34,106 nt of DNA from an uncultured Agathobaculum sp. (GCA_934504345.1 CAKSVR010000026.1:1-34106), one strand, 5' to 3'. Positions 8,333 to 18,477 are shown, numbered from the stretch's first letter. Translations and numbers: made by a program. Notes: generated by a model not told the origin, from the letters alone.

Positions 8333-11300
8333 TCACTGCTCAACGTAAAGCAGTATCCGGATGGTGTCGCGGCTCTGCGTGGTGACGAGCACGGTGTAGT
8401 AGCCGGTGTCCGTCACGGTGAAGCTGCCGTTTTCGTCAAACGACAGCGAGCTGCCGTTCAGGTATTTCAGCTGGCCGATGCTCAGGATGCCCTTGCGGGC
8501 CTTGATGCTGTACGATCCGGTGCTGTTCTGCACGGTCAGCGTATGCGTGCCGGGCGTAACCACGGCGGTGCTGTCCGGCATGACGAGCTCGCCGTCCATC
8601 GCGAGGCATACCGTATCCGCGCCGATGATACGCACCAGACGGGTCGCCTGTGTCACATTGCCCGCCTTGTCCGTCACGATGTAGGTGACGGTGTACTGAC
8701 CGGCGGTGTTCATCTGAACCTCCGTGGTGTCGTGCTGCACGGTAATCTCACCCGGCAGGCTTACGTTGTCCGTCACCGTGCAGCCCTTGACGAGCTCCGC
8801 GGTCAGTTCGTCCGCCGTGCTGTTCTGCATAAGGTAGATCGTGCTGTTCGTAAAGCTGATGCGCGGCGGGATGGTGTCGATATTGCCGACCCGCACGGTC
8901 TTGATGCTGCTGTTGCCCGCATGGTCGGTCGCGGTGAGCACATAAACGCCGTTTTCGGTGAACTGCACCTTGCGCGTACCGGCGGCGGCAAAGGTTTCGC
9001 TGCCGCTCTTGCCCCAAGTGAGCGTACACGGTTCGTTTGCCGTTACGTCCACCGAGCCGGTATCCGATACGTCGGAAACGGTCAGCACGGGCGCTTCGCT
9101 GTCGATGCTGGTGATGTTCACCCGCTTGATAGCAAGATTGCCCGCCGCATCGGCAAAGCGCACGCTGTAAGTGCCGTTTTCGGTGAATGTCAAGCTCAGC
9201 GGACGGCCCGGGCCGTACTCTACCGGCCGTTGTTCACCCTTTATGAGCTCGGTTTCGCCGTAGCTGCCCGCAGTACACGGTTCACTCGGCTCAAACGTCA
9301 CGTTCACCTTGGTGGGCACGGTGCAGCCCGTGCGGCAGACAGGATTCTGCGTTACGTCAACCGTCGGCGCGGTCTTATCGATGGCGCTGATGCCGTTCAG
9401 CACGGCTGTGCTGCTCTTGCCGTTGGGCGACATTGCCGTAAAGATAAGCTGCTGGTCGTAGTTGCCGAAATACGTTACGGTAACGCGGTCCGGCTTGGCA
9501 GTGATACGCACCAGTGTTTTTCTGTCCTGACCCACAATTTCATACGGCGCACCGGCCACGCCGCCCGTCAGCAGCAGATGCGCGGTGTTCTCGTCCTCGT
9601 TGCCCGCGCGGACGGACAGGTTCTGCATGGCCTTGTCGCTGTCGATGTGCGCGGTGACGCTGGTGCTGACCGGCCCGCCTGTCGGCTGGCTGTCATTCGG
9701 ACTGCCGTCCTCATTGGTTTCACCCCACGAGGGCGACCAGTGTACGGTCAGCTCCGGCGGCTCGGTGTCGATGCCCGAGGCCGTGTACGAGGCTGTACCC
9801 GGATTTCCCGCAACATCGTGGAACGCGAAGTTGATCGTGCCGTTGTCGGTCACGGCGTACTTGTATGCGCCCTTGTAGGTGCCGCTCTGCTCGGGTGTCA
9901 GGCCGAGCGGCGCGGTCAGGATGACCGGCACATCCGCGTTGTTGTCCGTCAGCTTGAGATACAGATTCTTGGCGTACATACTGATGGGAACCGAGGTGAC
10001 AATGCCGGTTGGCGGCGTGTTGTCGATCATGTTGGGTACAACAATATCAAATTCAGTCGCATTGGCGTTCTTCGAGTTGTCCGTTACGGTGATATGGAAC
10101 GTGCCTGCTTCCGAAACGGTCAGCGTGTTGCCGGAGAGCGAGCCGCCCGTCGCCGCGACCGTGTAACCGGAGTCGTCCAGCGCGTTGATGACGAAGCTGT
10201 AACCCTGTACATAGCTCAAATCCTCGATAATCTCTGTAATCTTCGGCTGAGTCGGCAGGAACGAGGCCTCCCACGCATACGCGCCGCCGCGCTTGGCGTA
10301 AACGTCCACGCTGACGAACGGCGGTGTGGTGTCCTCCGGCGGATTGACCGGAACGGTCAGCGTGAGCCCGCTCGGCAGGCTGACTGCTGCACTGCCGGTC
10401 TGGCCGAACGAATCCTCGTAGGTAAAGGTGTGCGTGTCGGTCTGATTGTCCGGCGTGAACAGGTATTCTGTGCCTGTGTTGCCCGTCGGCGCGACATAGC
10501 GGCCGGTGGTGTACCATGCGCGCACGTTGCCCTCAACAGTCAGCGCGCCGCCCATGTCCGCGATGTACGCGGTCAGCTCGTCGGCGGTAAATTCCTGTCC
10601 GAGCGCCGGAATGTAGTACGAAACCGCAGCCGCCGGTGCGCCGTCCGCGATGTTGTCGATATACACGCGGATATAGAACCGCCTCGTTCCGCTGGTGGCG
10701 TTGCTGCCGTCGCGGCCCTCGATAGACAGCTTGGTATTGCGCTCGAAATCAAACTCGCGCCGCTGGGCGTAGAGCTTATGATTGTTGTCGGTGATGGTGG
10801 TCTGCGTGTTATTCGCCTCATTGACCTGCCATACCGCCAGAATGCCGGTATCCGTTGCCGCAGTCATACGCACCATGCCGTCGGTCAGCTCGGTGGTCGA
10901 GAAGCCCAGATCGAGCTTCCAGTTGAAGCTGTCCGTTGTGATGTTCTGCGTGTGCTCCTTGCCGAACACATCCTTAAAGGTGATGCTGTGCGTGCCGTTG
11001 CCCGCGATCGGGAACGAGCCCTCTTCCCAGTTTCTCTTGAAACCGTTCGTGTTGGCATCGGATTCATGCCATGCCCACGACTCCACCGGGCGCACCGGCT
11101 GATTGAAGCTCACCGGCAGACCGACCATAGTGGCACGGCCCGGTGTTGCAGTCGGCTGCTTGTAATTTGCCGGTTGGTCGTTGAGCTCTGCCCGGTCGGT
11201 GTAGCCGAAGGCATCCTCGGCGGACATGGATACATCCATGTTCACCGCGCCCTCCGGATATACGCCGTCCACGGTGACAGTCATCCTGTCCGAACTCCAT

Positions 11301-14300
11301 TGGGTAGCGGCCGAGGTCGAGGTACTCACCTCGTAAATGCCCGACGGCTGTGCGCTGTCCGCGCTCCAGTCGCTGTCCTTGGAGTTGATATGGCGGCTGC
11401 CGCTCGCCACATCCGTGCCGTCCGCATCGGTAAACCGCACGCTGAAATCTGCATCCATGCCGTCCTGCTCGAGCGTGCCGTCGTAATCATATACATCGAA
11501 CGTCAGCGTGTAAGTGCCGTCGCCGTTGTCCTGCACCTTCTGGTTCTCGATGCTCGGCGCGGTCTGGCTGAGCTCCGCGCTGCGCGGTGCATACAGGCTG
11601 CCGCTCTCGCTCTCGATGACCGGCACATAGATCGCGCCGCCCGCCTGAAGCGCACAGCTCCATGTGCCGTCCGATTCGCGGGTCATGTCGATGCGATTGC
11701 CCTTGCCGTTCAGCGGCTCTTCATCATCCTGATACGCCCACACGAAAATCTTGGTGCCCTCTGGCGCAAGCTGACCCTCTGCGGGCGTGAACGTGAGCTT
11801 TTGGGTCTGTGCATCCGCGGTCAGCGTGCCGTCGATAACGGCATCGTTCATCGGGCGGATAACCGCGTACTTGATGCTGCTCGTGCGGCCGTTGTCGTAC
11901 ACGCGCTGCATCGCGATGGTGTTGGACTTGTTCGGCTCAAGGTACAGGTGCTTGCCCTGCACAAAGCCGTCACGGGTGAATGTGAAGCCGGCATCGACCG
12001 TTGTATAGGTTGTACCATTGTACCCATAGGTTCTGGTGTTGGAGAACGTGCCCCATTCCTGATTTGCGGTATGCAGCTCGATCTTTTCATCCGTGCAGTC
12101 CACATTCCACAGCACCAGCTTGCTGCCGCCCGCCGATATGCCCGTATCGAGCGATTCCGTCTTAGTGGCGGTGCCCTCTACGGTGATCCAGTAGCGCTGC
12201 ATCGCCTCATCGGCGTTTGTGAGCGTGTTGTCGCCGAGGCTGCTCCCGGTTTCGCCCTCGCGGCCCGGTCCCCAGCTGATCGGCAGGTCAAATTCGTTCA
12301 TCTGCGCGCCGTTCGTGCCCTCGATCGTCTTGCCCGTGATGATAGGCTGACCGTAGCTGTCCGCCAGCCCGTAGGGATTCTTGCGGTCGCTCTGGTCCGT
12401 CCGCACAGGTGCGAACTGGATGGAGGCCAGCGAGAAATCATCGCTCGGCTCGGTCATATCCACATAAAAGAACGCGCTGTATGCCGGATTCAGGGGTTTG
12501 CCGCTGCGGGTCGCCAGATGCAGGATGCCCTGATACTTGCCCGAGCTGTAATCCTCGTTTGTGATGGCGACTGTCTGCGAAGCCTTTCCATCCGAGGCAA
12601 TCGTCAGCGGGCCGAGCGGCAGATTGTACTTATCACCCGTTGTCTTGTTGACAAGCTCCACATAGCTGTTTTCGCTCTCCGTGTCGATGTCCTCATAGTC
12701 CCAGCCGTTTACGTCCCTGTCGATGGAAACGGTGAAATATGCATCCGTCGGCGTGAGCAGCACGCGGCTGCCGTCCACACTGGGCGTAATCTGGATATTT
12801 TCGTAATTCTTTACCGAATGGCCGCCCACCACGCGAAGCTGTACGCCGGATTCCGCAACCGGCTTCGTATCTCCGGCGGAGATCGGTGCGCTCGTGTAAT
12901 AGTTGGTCTTGGTTTCATCCGAGGTGTAGCGCAGAACCGCCTCGCGCTGACCGGCCAGCACGGTCACATCGAGCTGACCCTGATATGCACCGCCCGCAAC
13001 GTTGATCCACCAGTCGCTTACGGCCGTTTTGCCTGTGCGCTGAATATCGAGCGGTATATTGCCGCCCTCGCTGAACGTCGGGGTGAACGTGTATCGGCCA
13101 TCAGCGGTCTTTTCGACCGTCATATAGTACCAGTTGTTGGAATCGTTAAAATCGTTACTATCAGTATCGTTCATCCCGAACAGGTTTTTGTCCGTTCCGA
13201 TCCACGCGCGGTCGTTCGGATACTCCGCTGCCATATCGTCCGAGGGATTGGTCAGCGCCAGCACGGCATAGTGCTCGCTGTCGCCCGCATATTCCGCCGG
13301 AACGGGCACCATGAAAATGAGCGTGCTGTCCTCGTCCAGCTCATCCACAACGATGCTTGCCGCCTCCTTGAGCTCCGGGCCCGCATTCAGGCGGTACGCC
13401 ACATCCCGCAGGTCGTAGGTGTACAGGCCGAGGCACTTGGGCGCGGATTCGTTCGGAGCCTTTTTGTTTTCTGCCGCCATCTCCGCGTAAGCGTTGTCCG
13501 TCACCTTGACCCACAGATACTTTGCGAACGTTTCTCCCTTGCCCACATCGACCGTCACGCTGCGCGTAATCTCCGCGCTGTCCGAGGTGACTGCGCCCTC
13601 GCCGTTTTTCCAGCTTGTCTGCGTCGGCTCGGTCGTGTCGTCGTCCGTCCATGCATACTTCCATCCCGAAATGCCGTGCAGGTCGGACATACGCACCTCA
13701 GCGGTCAGCGTGCCACTTCCGCTCGAGCGGTCCAGCTCACGGGTGGTGCTGCCCGCACGCACGCTCGGCGCGATGCTGTCAACATACCAGTCGATCTTCC
13801 CGCCGCCCAGCGGCAGCTCCACGCTCTGCACGTTGCCCGCAAAGTCCTTTGCCGTCACCTTGATGGTGCAGTTCGAGAAATCAGCGTAATTTCCCTCTGC
13901 TGCCGGTCGGATGTGCAGATAATCGTCTGCGTGCTGCGTGAACGGTATTGCCGTGCCGACAAAGCCCTCATTCCATTTTCCGTTTCCGTCTGCCTGCGCC
14001 GTTACCTGCCACTCGAACGGATACGCCCGGCCATCGCCGCCGTTCATCAGCGTAAACGAGCCGTTGATACCGGCCGCGCCGGACAGTGCATCCGAAATCG
14101 TAAAGTGGTAAACGAAGCCGTCGTTTTCCTCTTGATGCGATTCATCCGTTATCTCGGGCTTCCCGGTGTCCAGCATGGGCGCGCCCGTGTTCGCGGATTC
14201 TTTTACCGCCGTATCGCTGTATGCGTTGCCCGCAAGGTCATAGACGGTTTCACCGATGGAAAGGCTTGTTACCTTGATAAGGTTTTTACTGTCGTTCACC

Positions 14301-15847
14301 GTCATATCTTCCGTGATGGTGATGGGCTTCATATACAGCACTGTCGGTTCCGTACTTTTATCGTATATGCTGTACGGATAGTACATATAAGCCTGTGTCG
14401 TCACCGGCGTGCCATTTTGCATAAGGTTGGTGGTCGCAACAGCGTTGAACCATGTGTGATTGCCTTTCAGACTGGTGCGCTCGTTCATCTGCAAACGCAG
14501 CGTCAGCGTATCGCCCGCGCCGAGGTACCGGTCGCTCATGTCTTTTTCGCTGTTCTCGTCCTTGCCCAGCGCTTGCTTGACATCCGCGTTGTTCAGACCG
14601 AGGTCAAACTGTACCTTGTCCACATACGGGTCCTCGGTGTCCAGCACCAGATTCGCACCCGAAACATCGCCCTTGCGGATCGGGTTGCCTGCAAGGTCGG
14701 TGATGTAGCTCGTGCTGGTGGATACGCCGTCCGTGCCGCCGCTGCGGTTCGTATAGCTGTCCGCAATCTTGAACGTGCCGCCGCCGTAGGCGCTGCCCTT
14801 GAGCTGCACGAGCGGCACGCTGCCGAACAGCCCGCTCGTGTTCAGCGTGTAGATATTTCGCACGGCGTTCTCGTCCTTTACCGTGTACGAGAAGATCAGG
14901 CTGCTGTCGTTCAGCTCTACCAGCTTGGCCTTGGCCGCCGAGCCCGCGGACTCGCCGCTCCCCTGCAAAATGAGGGACAGGTCGTGGTCTGCGCTGTCGT
15001 CCGCAAAGCGGATGGGCTCGGTGTAGGTGAGGCGGATGAGCACCGTGTCGCCCGTCTTGGCCCGCAGACCCTTGGACTGCTTGACCCAGTTATTGCCGCC
15101 GTCCGTGCTGTACTCCACCTTGTACATTCTCGGCGCGGTCGTATCGCGGAACGTAACGACTACATTTTCCGCATACACGCCGCCGCAGTCGCACTCATGC
15201 CATTCAAAATCGTAATAGTTATCCGGCTTGTAGATAAACTTGATCTTGCCGCCGTCGTTCTTGTCATACGGATAGACGTTCTGATAGGGATCGTCCGTGC
15301 CCGTGTAATCACCGATGCGCGGCAGCTTCTGCGAGGCTCGATGGTCGCCGATCAGACGATCCATGTAATATCCGGCAAAGTTCATGCTCACGGTTTCCGT
15401 GCTGATAACGTTATAGTGGTGCTGCTTGGCAGTAGCCCACTCCCAGTTCGAGTGAACGTGTGCACGGTTGTACAGCGTAGCCGAGATATTGGCCTCCAGG
15501 TCAAAGCCGTCGTTCAGCTCTCGGAGCACACTCTTGCTGTAATCCTCATAATTGTATGTCCATTCCGTGTTCTCCTCTGCGCGGTCGCTGTACGCATGGC
15601 CGTACAGCTTGACGGCGTTGTACCACGCATATTTGCCGCTGTCCGACGTGCTGCCCTTGATGTCGGCATACAGGCGCGCGTTATAGCCCGTTTCGGCGTT
15701 GAGAATGCCGACTTCGGGCTCCTTGCGGTTGTATGTTACGGTTGTTCCCGCCGCGTGCGCCGGAAACGGGACCAGCCCGGCCGTCATGGCAAACGCCAGC
15801 ACCGCCGAAAGAAATCGCTTTGTGCCTTTCGCTGTTTTGGTTTTCAT
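8333..15847 (-). CDS. giant secreted Ig-repeat protein, 2504 aa
   Basis: Very large exported protein built of bacterial Ig-like domains. The N-terminus is a signal peptide (MKTKTAKGTKRFLSAVLAF... ending AHAA). Domain starts are marked by D-x-x-x-P motifs (DTTAP ~236, DSIAP ~692, DTTPP ~1839, DNTPP ~1942, DTEPP ~2029, DKTAP ~2159, DSEAP ~2251, DTIPP ~2326) and domain ends by D-x-AGN motifs (DLAGN twice, DFAGN, DVAGN, DAAGN, DHAGN, DKAGN). The last four domains are in tandem; the final one resembles DUF5011. There is no SLH, LPXTG or other anchor, so attachment may depend on the SLH partner encoded 17 bp downstream. The ribosome site GGGGGAGG precedes the ATG. The tetR stop lies only 36 bp upstream. 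Adhesion or sensing is a guess from architecture only. Confidence 0.85.
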   Translation of the reverse strand: MKTKTAKGTKRFLSAVLAFAMTAGLVPFPAHAAGTTVTYNRKEPEVGILNAETGYNARLYADIKGSTSDSGKYAWYNAVKLYGHAYSDRAEENTEWTYNYEDYSKSVLRELNDGFDLEANISATLYNRAHVHSNWEWATAKQHHYNVISTETVSMNFAGYYMDRLIGDHRASQKLPRIGDYTGTDDPYQNVYPYDKNDGGKIKFIYKPDNYYDFEWHECDCGGVYAENVVVTFRDTTAPRMYKVEYSTDGGNNWVKQSKGLRAKTGDTVLIRLTYTEPIRFADDSADHDLSLILQGSGESAGSAAKAKLVELNDSSLIFSYTVKDENAVRNIYTLNTSGLFGSVPLVQLKGSAYGGGTFKIADSYTNRSGGTDGVSTSTSYITDLAGNPIRKGDVSGANLVLDTEDPYVDKVQFDLGLNNADVKQALGKDENSEKDMSDRYLGAGDTLTLRLQMNERTSLKGNHTWFNAVATTNLMQNGTPVTTQAYMYYPYSIYDKSTEPTVLYMKPITITEDMTVNDSKNLIKVTSLSIGETVYDLAGNAYSDTAVKESANTGAPMLDTGKPEITDESHQEENDGFVYHFTISDALSGAAGINGSFTLMNGGDGRAYPFEWQVTAQADGNGKWNEGFVGTAIPFTQHADDYLHIRPAAEGNYADFSNCTIKVTAKDFAGNVQSVELPLGGGKIDWYVDSIAPSVRAGSTTRELDRSSGSGTLTAEVRMSDLHGISGWKYAWTDDDTTEPTQTSWKNGEGAVTSDSAEITRSVTVDVGKGETFAKYLWVKVTDNAYAEMAAENKKAPNESAPKCLGLYTYDLRDVAYRLNAGPELKEAASIVVDELDEDSTLIFMVPVPAEYAGDSEHYAVLALTNPSDDMAAEYPNDRAWIGTDKNLFGMNDTDSNDFNDSNNWYYMTVEKTADGRYTFTPTFSEGGNIPLDIQRTGKTAVSDWWINVAGGAYQGQLDVTVLAGQREAVLRYTSDETKTNYYTSAPISAGDTKPVAESGVQLRVVGGHSVKNYENIQITPSVDGSRVLLTPTDAYFTVSIDRDVNGWDYEDIDTESENSYVELVNKTTGDKYNLPLGPLTIASDGKASQTVAITNEDYSSGKYQGILHLATRSGKPLNPAYSAFFYVDMTEPSDDFSLASIQFAPVRTDQSDRKNPYGLADSYGQPIITGKTIEGTNGAQMNEFDLPISWGPGREGETGSSLGDNTLTNADEAMQRYWITVEGTATKTESLDTGISAGGSKLVLWNVDCTDEKIELHTANQEWGTFSNTRTYGYNGTTYTTVDAGFTFTRDGFVQGKHLYLEPNKSNTIAMQRVYDNGRTSSIKYAVIRPMNDAVIDGTLTADAQTQKLTFTPAEGQLAPEGTKIFVWAYQDDEEPLNGKGNRIDMTRESDGTWSCALQAGGAIYVPVIESESGSLYAPRSAELSQTAPSIENQKVQDNGDGTYTLTFDVYDYDGTLEQDGMDADFSVRFTDADGTDVASGSRHINSKDSDWSADSAQPSGIYEVSTSTSAATQWSSDRMTVTVDGVYPEGAVNMDVSMSAEDAFGYTDRAELNDQPANYKQPTATPGRATMVGLPVSFNQPVRPVESWAWHESDANTNGFKRNWEEGSFPIAGNGTHSITFKDVFGKEHTQNITTDSFNWKLDLGFSTTELTDGMVRMTAATDTGILAVWQVNEANNTQTTITDNNHKLYAQRREFDFERNTKLSIEGRDGSNATSGTRRFYIRVYIDNIADGAPAAAVSYYIPALGQEFTADELTAYIADMGGALTVEGNVRAWYTTGRYVAPTGNTGTEYLFTPDNQTDTHTFTYEDSFGQTGSAAVSLPSGLTLTVPVNPPEDTTPPFVSVDVYAKRGGAYAWEASFLPTQPKITEIIEDLSYVQGYSFVINALDDSGYTVAATGGSLSGNTLTVSEAGTFHITVTDNSKNANATEFDIVVPNMIDNTPPTGIVTSVPISMYAKNLYLKLTDNNADVPVILTAPLGLTPEQSGTYKGAYKYAVTDNGTINFAFHDVAGNPGTASYTASGIDTEPPELTVHWSPSWGETNEDGSPNDSQPTGGPVSTSVTAHIDSDKAMQNLSVRAGNEDENTAHLLLTGGVAGAPYEIVGQDRKTLVRITAKPDRVTVTYFGNYDQQLIFTAMSPNGKSSTAVLNGISAIDKTAPTVDVTQNPVCRTGCTVPTKVNVTFEPSEPCTAGSYGETELIKGEQRPVEYGPGRPLSLTFTENGTYSVRFADAAGNLAIKRVNITSIDSEAPVLTVSDVSDTGSVDVTANEPCTLTWGKSGSETFAAAGTRKVQFTENGVYVLTATDHAGNSSIKTVRVGNIDTIPPRISFTNSTIYLMQNSTADELTAELVKGCTVTDNVSLPGEITVQHDTTEVQMNTAGQYTVTYIVTDKAGNVTQATRLVRIIGADTVCLAMDGELVMPDSTAVVTPGTHTLTVQNSTGSYSIKARKGILSIGQLKYLNGSSLSFDENGSFTVTDTGYYTVLVTTQSRDTIRILLYVEQ

Positions 15848-15883
15848 AGGTAGGACCTCCCCCTGTTTTGGATGTTGCCTATG

Positions 15884-16600
15884 CTATTTGCTTTCCGTCA
15901 TTACCTTTTCAAATCCCTCTTCCGCCGACTTGACCGCCTGCGCGATGACCTGCTCGGCTACCGTGTGCAGATCCATCTCCAGCACCCTGTCGATGATGGG
16001 CAGGAACACCTCGCGCGGCACCTCGTACACCTTGAAGCAGCTCGACAGGTAGCGGCGTACCTTGCGCTCGATGGTGAAATACAGGTCGCACGGCTTGGCC
16101 ATAAAGCTGCGCGTGATGCCCGCCGAGGCGATCTCCAGCTCGTAGAAATCCTTGGTGGATAAATCGGGCAGGTATTTGCCGAAAATATGCGGCAGGCGAG
16201 CCGTCATCTGCTCGTAAATGTAGGCGGCGTTCGCGGGCAGCGTGTACGACATGACGTACAGCTCGCGCAGCGGTTCGCTCAGCTCGGTGATGTTGAGCTG
16301 CAAAGCCGTTTCCACCGCGTAGGTCAGCAGCGGGTCTGCGTCCTCGCCGATGAGGCGCGCCGTCATCGCGAACTGCCCGCCGAACATATGGTGCAGCAGC
16401 TCGAGCAGCACGCCCTCCTTGTTGCCGAACATCCCAAACGGCGAACCCGAGGATACGCCCGCCAGCTCGGCGATCTCCTTGGCTGTGGCGCCGGCGTAGC
16501 CTTTCTCCAGAAAGACCTTGACCGATGCGCGGAGTATCTTTTTCCGTGTCAATGCCCCGCTGGGCTGGATGCCTTTTTTCATATCTATCTCTAACCCCAT
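15884..16600 (-). CDS. TetR/AcrR-family transcriptional regulator, 238 aa
   Basis: One-component DNA-binding regulator. The N-terminal helix-turn-helix spans roughly residues 17-63 (TRKKILRASVKVF, then TAKEIAELAGVSSGS and FGNKEGVL); the C-terminal ligand and dimer domain is diverse, so the inducer cannot be guessed. The first ATG at 16600 has a Shine-Dalgarno core touching it, so the ATG at 16582 (MKKGIQPSG) may be the true start. The gene is driven by its own strong promoter (16624-16652) and ends 36 bp before the giant Ig-repeat gene, which has no visible promoter of its own. It therefore probably controls the whole surface-protein operon, itself included. It contains a TTA codon (near 16160), rare in this window's chromosomal genes. 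Confidence 0.9.
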   Translation of the reverse strand: MGLEIDMKKGIQPSGALTRKKILRASVKVFLEKGYAGATAKEIAELAGVSSGSPFGMFGNKEGVLLELLHHMFGGQFAMTARLIGEDADPLLTYAVETALQLNITELSEPLRELYVMSYTLPANAAYIYEQMTARLPHIFGKYLPDLSTKDFYELEIASAGITRSFMAKPCDLYFTIERKVRRYLSSCFKVYEVPREVFLPIIDRVLEMDLHTVAEQVIAQAVKSAEEGFEKVMTESK

Positions 16601-16623
16601 TCCTGATTCAGTTTGTCAACTAA

Positions 16624-16652
16624 ATTATACACCGATTTGTAAATTACATCAA
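16624..16652 (-). promoter_or_regulatory. promoter of tetR and surface operon
   Basis: On the minus strand TTGATG (16647-16652), a 17-bp spacer and TATAAT (16624-16629). Just downstream an imperfect dyad AGTT...AACT (16610-16621) is a candidate operator for the TetR protein. Confidence 0.65.
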
Positions 16653-16691
16653 TAGAGAATTGAATCTTTACGGCAGCTTAACAGACCACGA

Positions 16692-16983
16692 ATAATTAGT
16701 AATTAGGAATTGGTAGTTAGTAATTATTGTGGGATTTACGTTTGATGTAGGGCGGGGCACCCCAGGGTGGCTTCTCTTGTGGCTGCGCCGCAATTCACCT
16801 CCTGACCTCACCCCGCCGTTCGTAACGATGTGCAGATGGTTTATGCGGTGGGGGCACCCCGCCCTACAATATACGTTGTTTTATCGGTCGAAACGCATAG
16901 AAAAACCGCGAAGTGCCCACAGATACCGTAAATCCGGCCATCTCCGCAATAATTACTAATTCCTAATTACTCATTCCTAATTG
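16692..16983. repeat. AT-rich inverted repeats enclosing a palindromic element
   Basis: The left arm (16692-16730) and right arm (16947-16983) are built of AATTAGTAATTAGGAATT-like units in opposite orientation. Between them sits the GTAGGGCGGGGC palindromic element (16747-16867) and about 80 bp with no recognised feature. No gene is supported here. The arrangement suggests nested insertion of small repeat elements. Confidence 0.55.
16747..16867. repeat. palindromic intergenic element, copy 1 (121 bp)
   Basis: Ends are GTAGGGCGGGGC and GCACCCCGCCCTAC, inverted. The centre contains GTAACGATGTGCAGATG, shared in part with copies 2 and 3 (18377-18460 and 24615-24697). About 40 bp of extra sequence lies in the left arm compared with the 80-bp copies. 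Confidence 0.7.
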
Positions 16984-17032
16984 ATTTCAGGCGTTTAACC
17001 CTGTAAAGTATCTTTTCTTTTCCGTTCATTTC

Positions 17033-17041
17033 TGCTATAAT
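17033..17041 (+). promoter_or_regulatory. extended -10 promoter of fabF
   Basis: TGCTATAAT is an extended -10 element; the -35 region is T-rich and poor. It lies 85 bp before the fabF start. The leader contains a GCCTGC / GCAGGC stem at about 17070-17093. Confidence 0.5.
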
Positions 17042-17126
17042 GGGTTTAAGTAGCGCATATTGTACGTTTGCCTGCTCGTGCCATGCGGCAGGCTCTTCAT
17101 AAATCATAGTAAGTAGGGGAACAAGC

Positions 17127-18359
17127 ATGAAAGAACAGAAATTAGTCATCACCGGCATGGGCGCCGTTACGCCCATCGGCATTGGTGTGGAGGCTTACTG
17201 GTCCGCACTGGTGGAGGGTCAGTGCGGCGTGGGAAAGATCACCCGCTTCGATGCCTCCGAGCTGCCTGTGCAGATCGCGGCGGAGCTCAAGGACTTCGAT
17301 CCGGCGGCGTATATGCCGAAAACACTCGCCCGCACAATGGACCCGTTCATGCAGTTTGCCTTTGTGGCCGCCGAGGAGGCGCTGCGCGGCAGCGCGCTGT
17401 CCATCGAGAGCGAGAGCGACCGCGTGGGCATCGTCATGGGCACCGCGATGGACGGCGTGACCACCGTTGCACAGACACAGGCCGCCTTTGATGCCGGCAA
17501 GCGTGTCGGCCCGCGCTTTGTGCCCATGACCATCGGCAATATTGCCGCCGCACAGATCGCCATTGCACACGGCATCCACGGCCCGAGCCTGACGCTCAAC
17601 ACCGCGTGCTCGGCGGGCGGCGATGCCATTATGACGGCTGCCATGCTGCTCCGCTCGGGTGAGGCCGATGCCGTTCTGGCCGTTGGCGGCGAGAGCATCC
17701 TGTGTCCGATCGTGGTTTCCGGTCTGTCGCAGGCCAAGGCGCTTTCCCGCCGCAACGACGAGCCGACCGAGGCGTGCCGCCCGTTCGACATCGACCGCGA
17801 CGGCTTCGTTATCGGCGAGGGCGGCGGCGCACTCCTCATCGAAACCGAGGAGCACGCTCTCGCGCGCGGCGCAAAAATCCACGCCGTGCTGGCCGGTTAC
17901 GCGAACACCTCGGATGCACACCATGTCACCGCGCCCTGCCCGGACGGCGAGGGCGCGAGCCGCTGCATGAAGCTGGCGCTCAAAAAGGCCGGTATGCAGC
18001 CGTCCGACATCGGCTATATCAACGCGCACGGCACCTCCACGCCGCTGGGCGACAAGGCGGAAACGCTGGCCGTCAAGGCCGTGTTCGGCGGCCGCGAGAG
18101 CGCACCTCCGATGAGCTCCACCAAATCGGCTACCGGCCATCTCATGGGCGCGGGCGGCCTGACCGAAGCCATCGCCTGCATCAAAGCCATTGAGGAGGGC
18201 ATCCTCCCGCCGACCCTGCACCTTGCAAATCCCGACCCGGAATGCGACCTCGATTACGTTCCGAATACCGCCCGCAAAGCCGATATTCACGCCGCAATGA
18301 GCAATTCCCTCGGCTTCGGCGGACAGAATTCCAGCGTTATCGTTTCCAAATACGAGTAA
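17127..18359 (+). CDS. fabF: beta-ketoacyl-ACP synthase II
   Basis: Elongating condensing enzyme of type II fatty acid synthesis, joining malonyl-ACP to acyl-ACP in the cytoplasm. The Cys-His-His triad is visible: Cys161 in NTACSAGGD, His301 in NAHGTSTP and His338 in SATGHLMGA, plus the C-terminal GFGGQNSS loop. The length of 410 aa is normal. The ribosome site AGTAGGGG precedes the ATG. Unusually for FabF it is not in a fab cluster; the next gene is an acyl-CoA synthetase with its own promoter, so the two may share lipid metabolism without being one operon. FabB/FabF subclass assignment rests on overall similarity. Confidence 0.93.
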   Translation: MKEQKLVITGMGAVTPIGIGVEAYWSALVEGQCGVGKITRFDASELPVQIAAELKDFDPAAYMPKTLARTMDPFMQFAFVAAEEALRGSALSIESESDRVGIVMGTAMDGVTTVAQTQAAFDAGKRVGPRFVPMTIGNIAAAQIAIAHGIHGPSLTLNTACSAGGDAIMTAAMLLRSGEADAVLAVGGESILCPIVVSGLSQAKALSRRNDEPTEACRPFDIDRDGFVIGEGGGALLIETEEHALARGAKIHAVLAGYANTSDAHHVTAPCPDGEGASRCMKLALKKAGMQPSDIGYINAHGTSTPLGDKAETLAVKAVFGGRESAPPMSSTKSATGHLMGAGGLTEAIACIKAIEEGILPPTLHLANPDPECDLDYVPNTARKADIHAAMSNSLGFGGQNSSVIVSKYE

Positions 18360-18376
18360 TCCAACTGGCATCTATT

Positions 18377-18460
18377 CCGTAGGGCGGGCTGCCCTCAGCC
18401 CGCCGCTGTAACAGTATGCAGATGATAGATGCGGCGGGGTGAGGGCACCCCGCCCTACGG
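18377..18460. repeat. palindromic intergenic element, copy 2
   Basis: CCGTAGGGCGGG ... CCCGCCCTACGG, an 80-bp core (18379-18458) that can fold into one long hairpin with GTAACAGTATGCAGATG at its tip. It sits 17 bp after the fabF stop. Confidence 0.75.
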
Positions 18461-18477
18461 TTCTATGTACATATTCA

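Noticed and set aside
8543..15853. Plus-strand open frame of 2436 codons
   Set aside because: It is the codon-aligned antisense of the Ig-repeat gene; it stays open only because the real gene avoids TTA, CTA and TCA. The translation is Arg/Val/His-rich with no domain, signal or ribosome site.
17142..18371. Minus-strand open frame of 409 codons
   Set aside because: Aligned antisense of fabF, whose Cys-His-His triad is intact.
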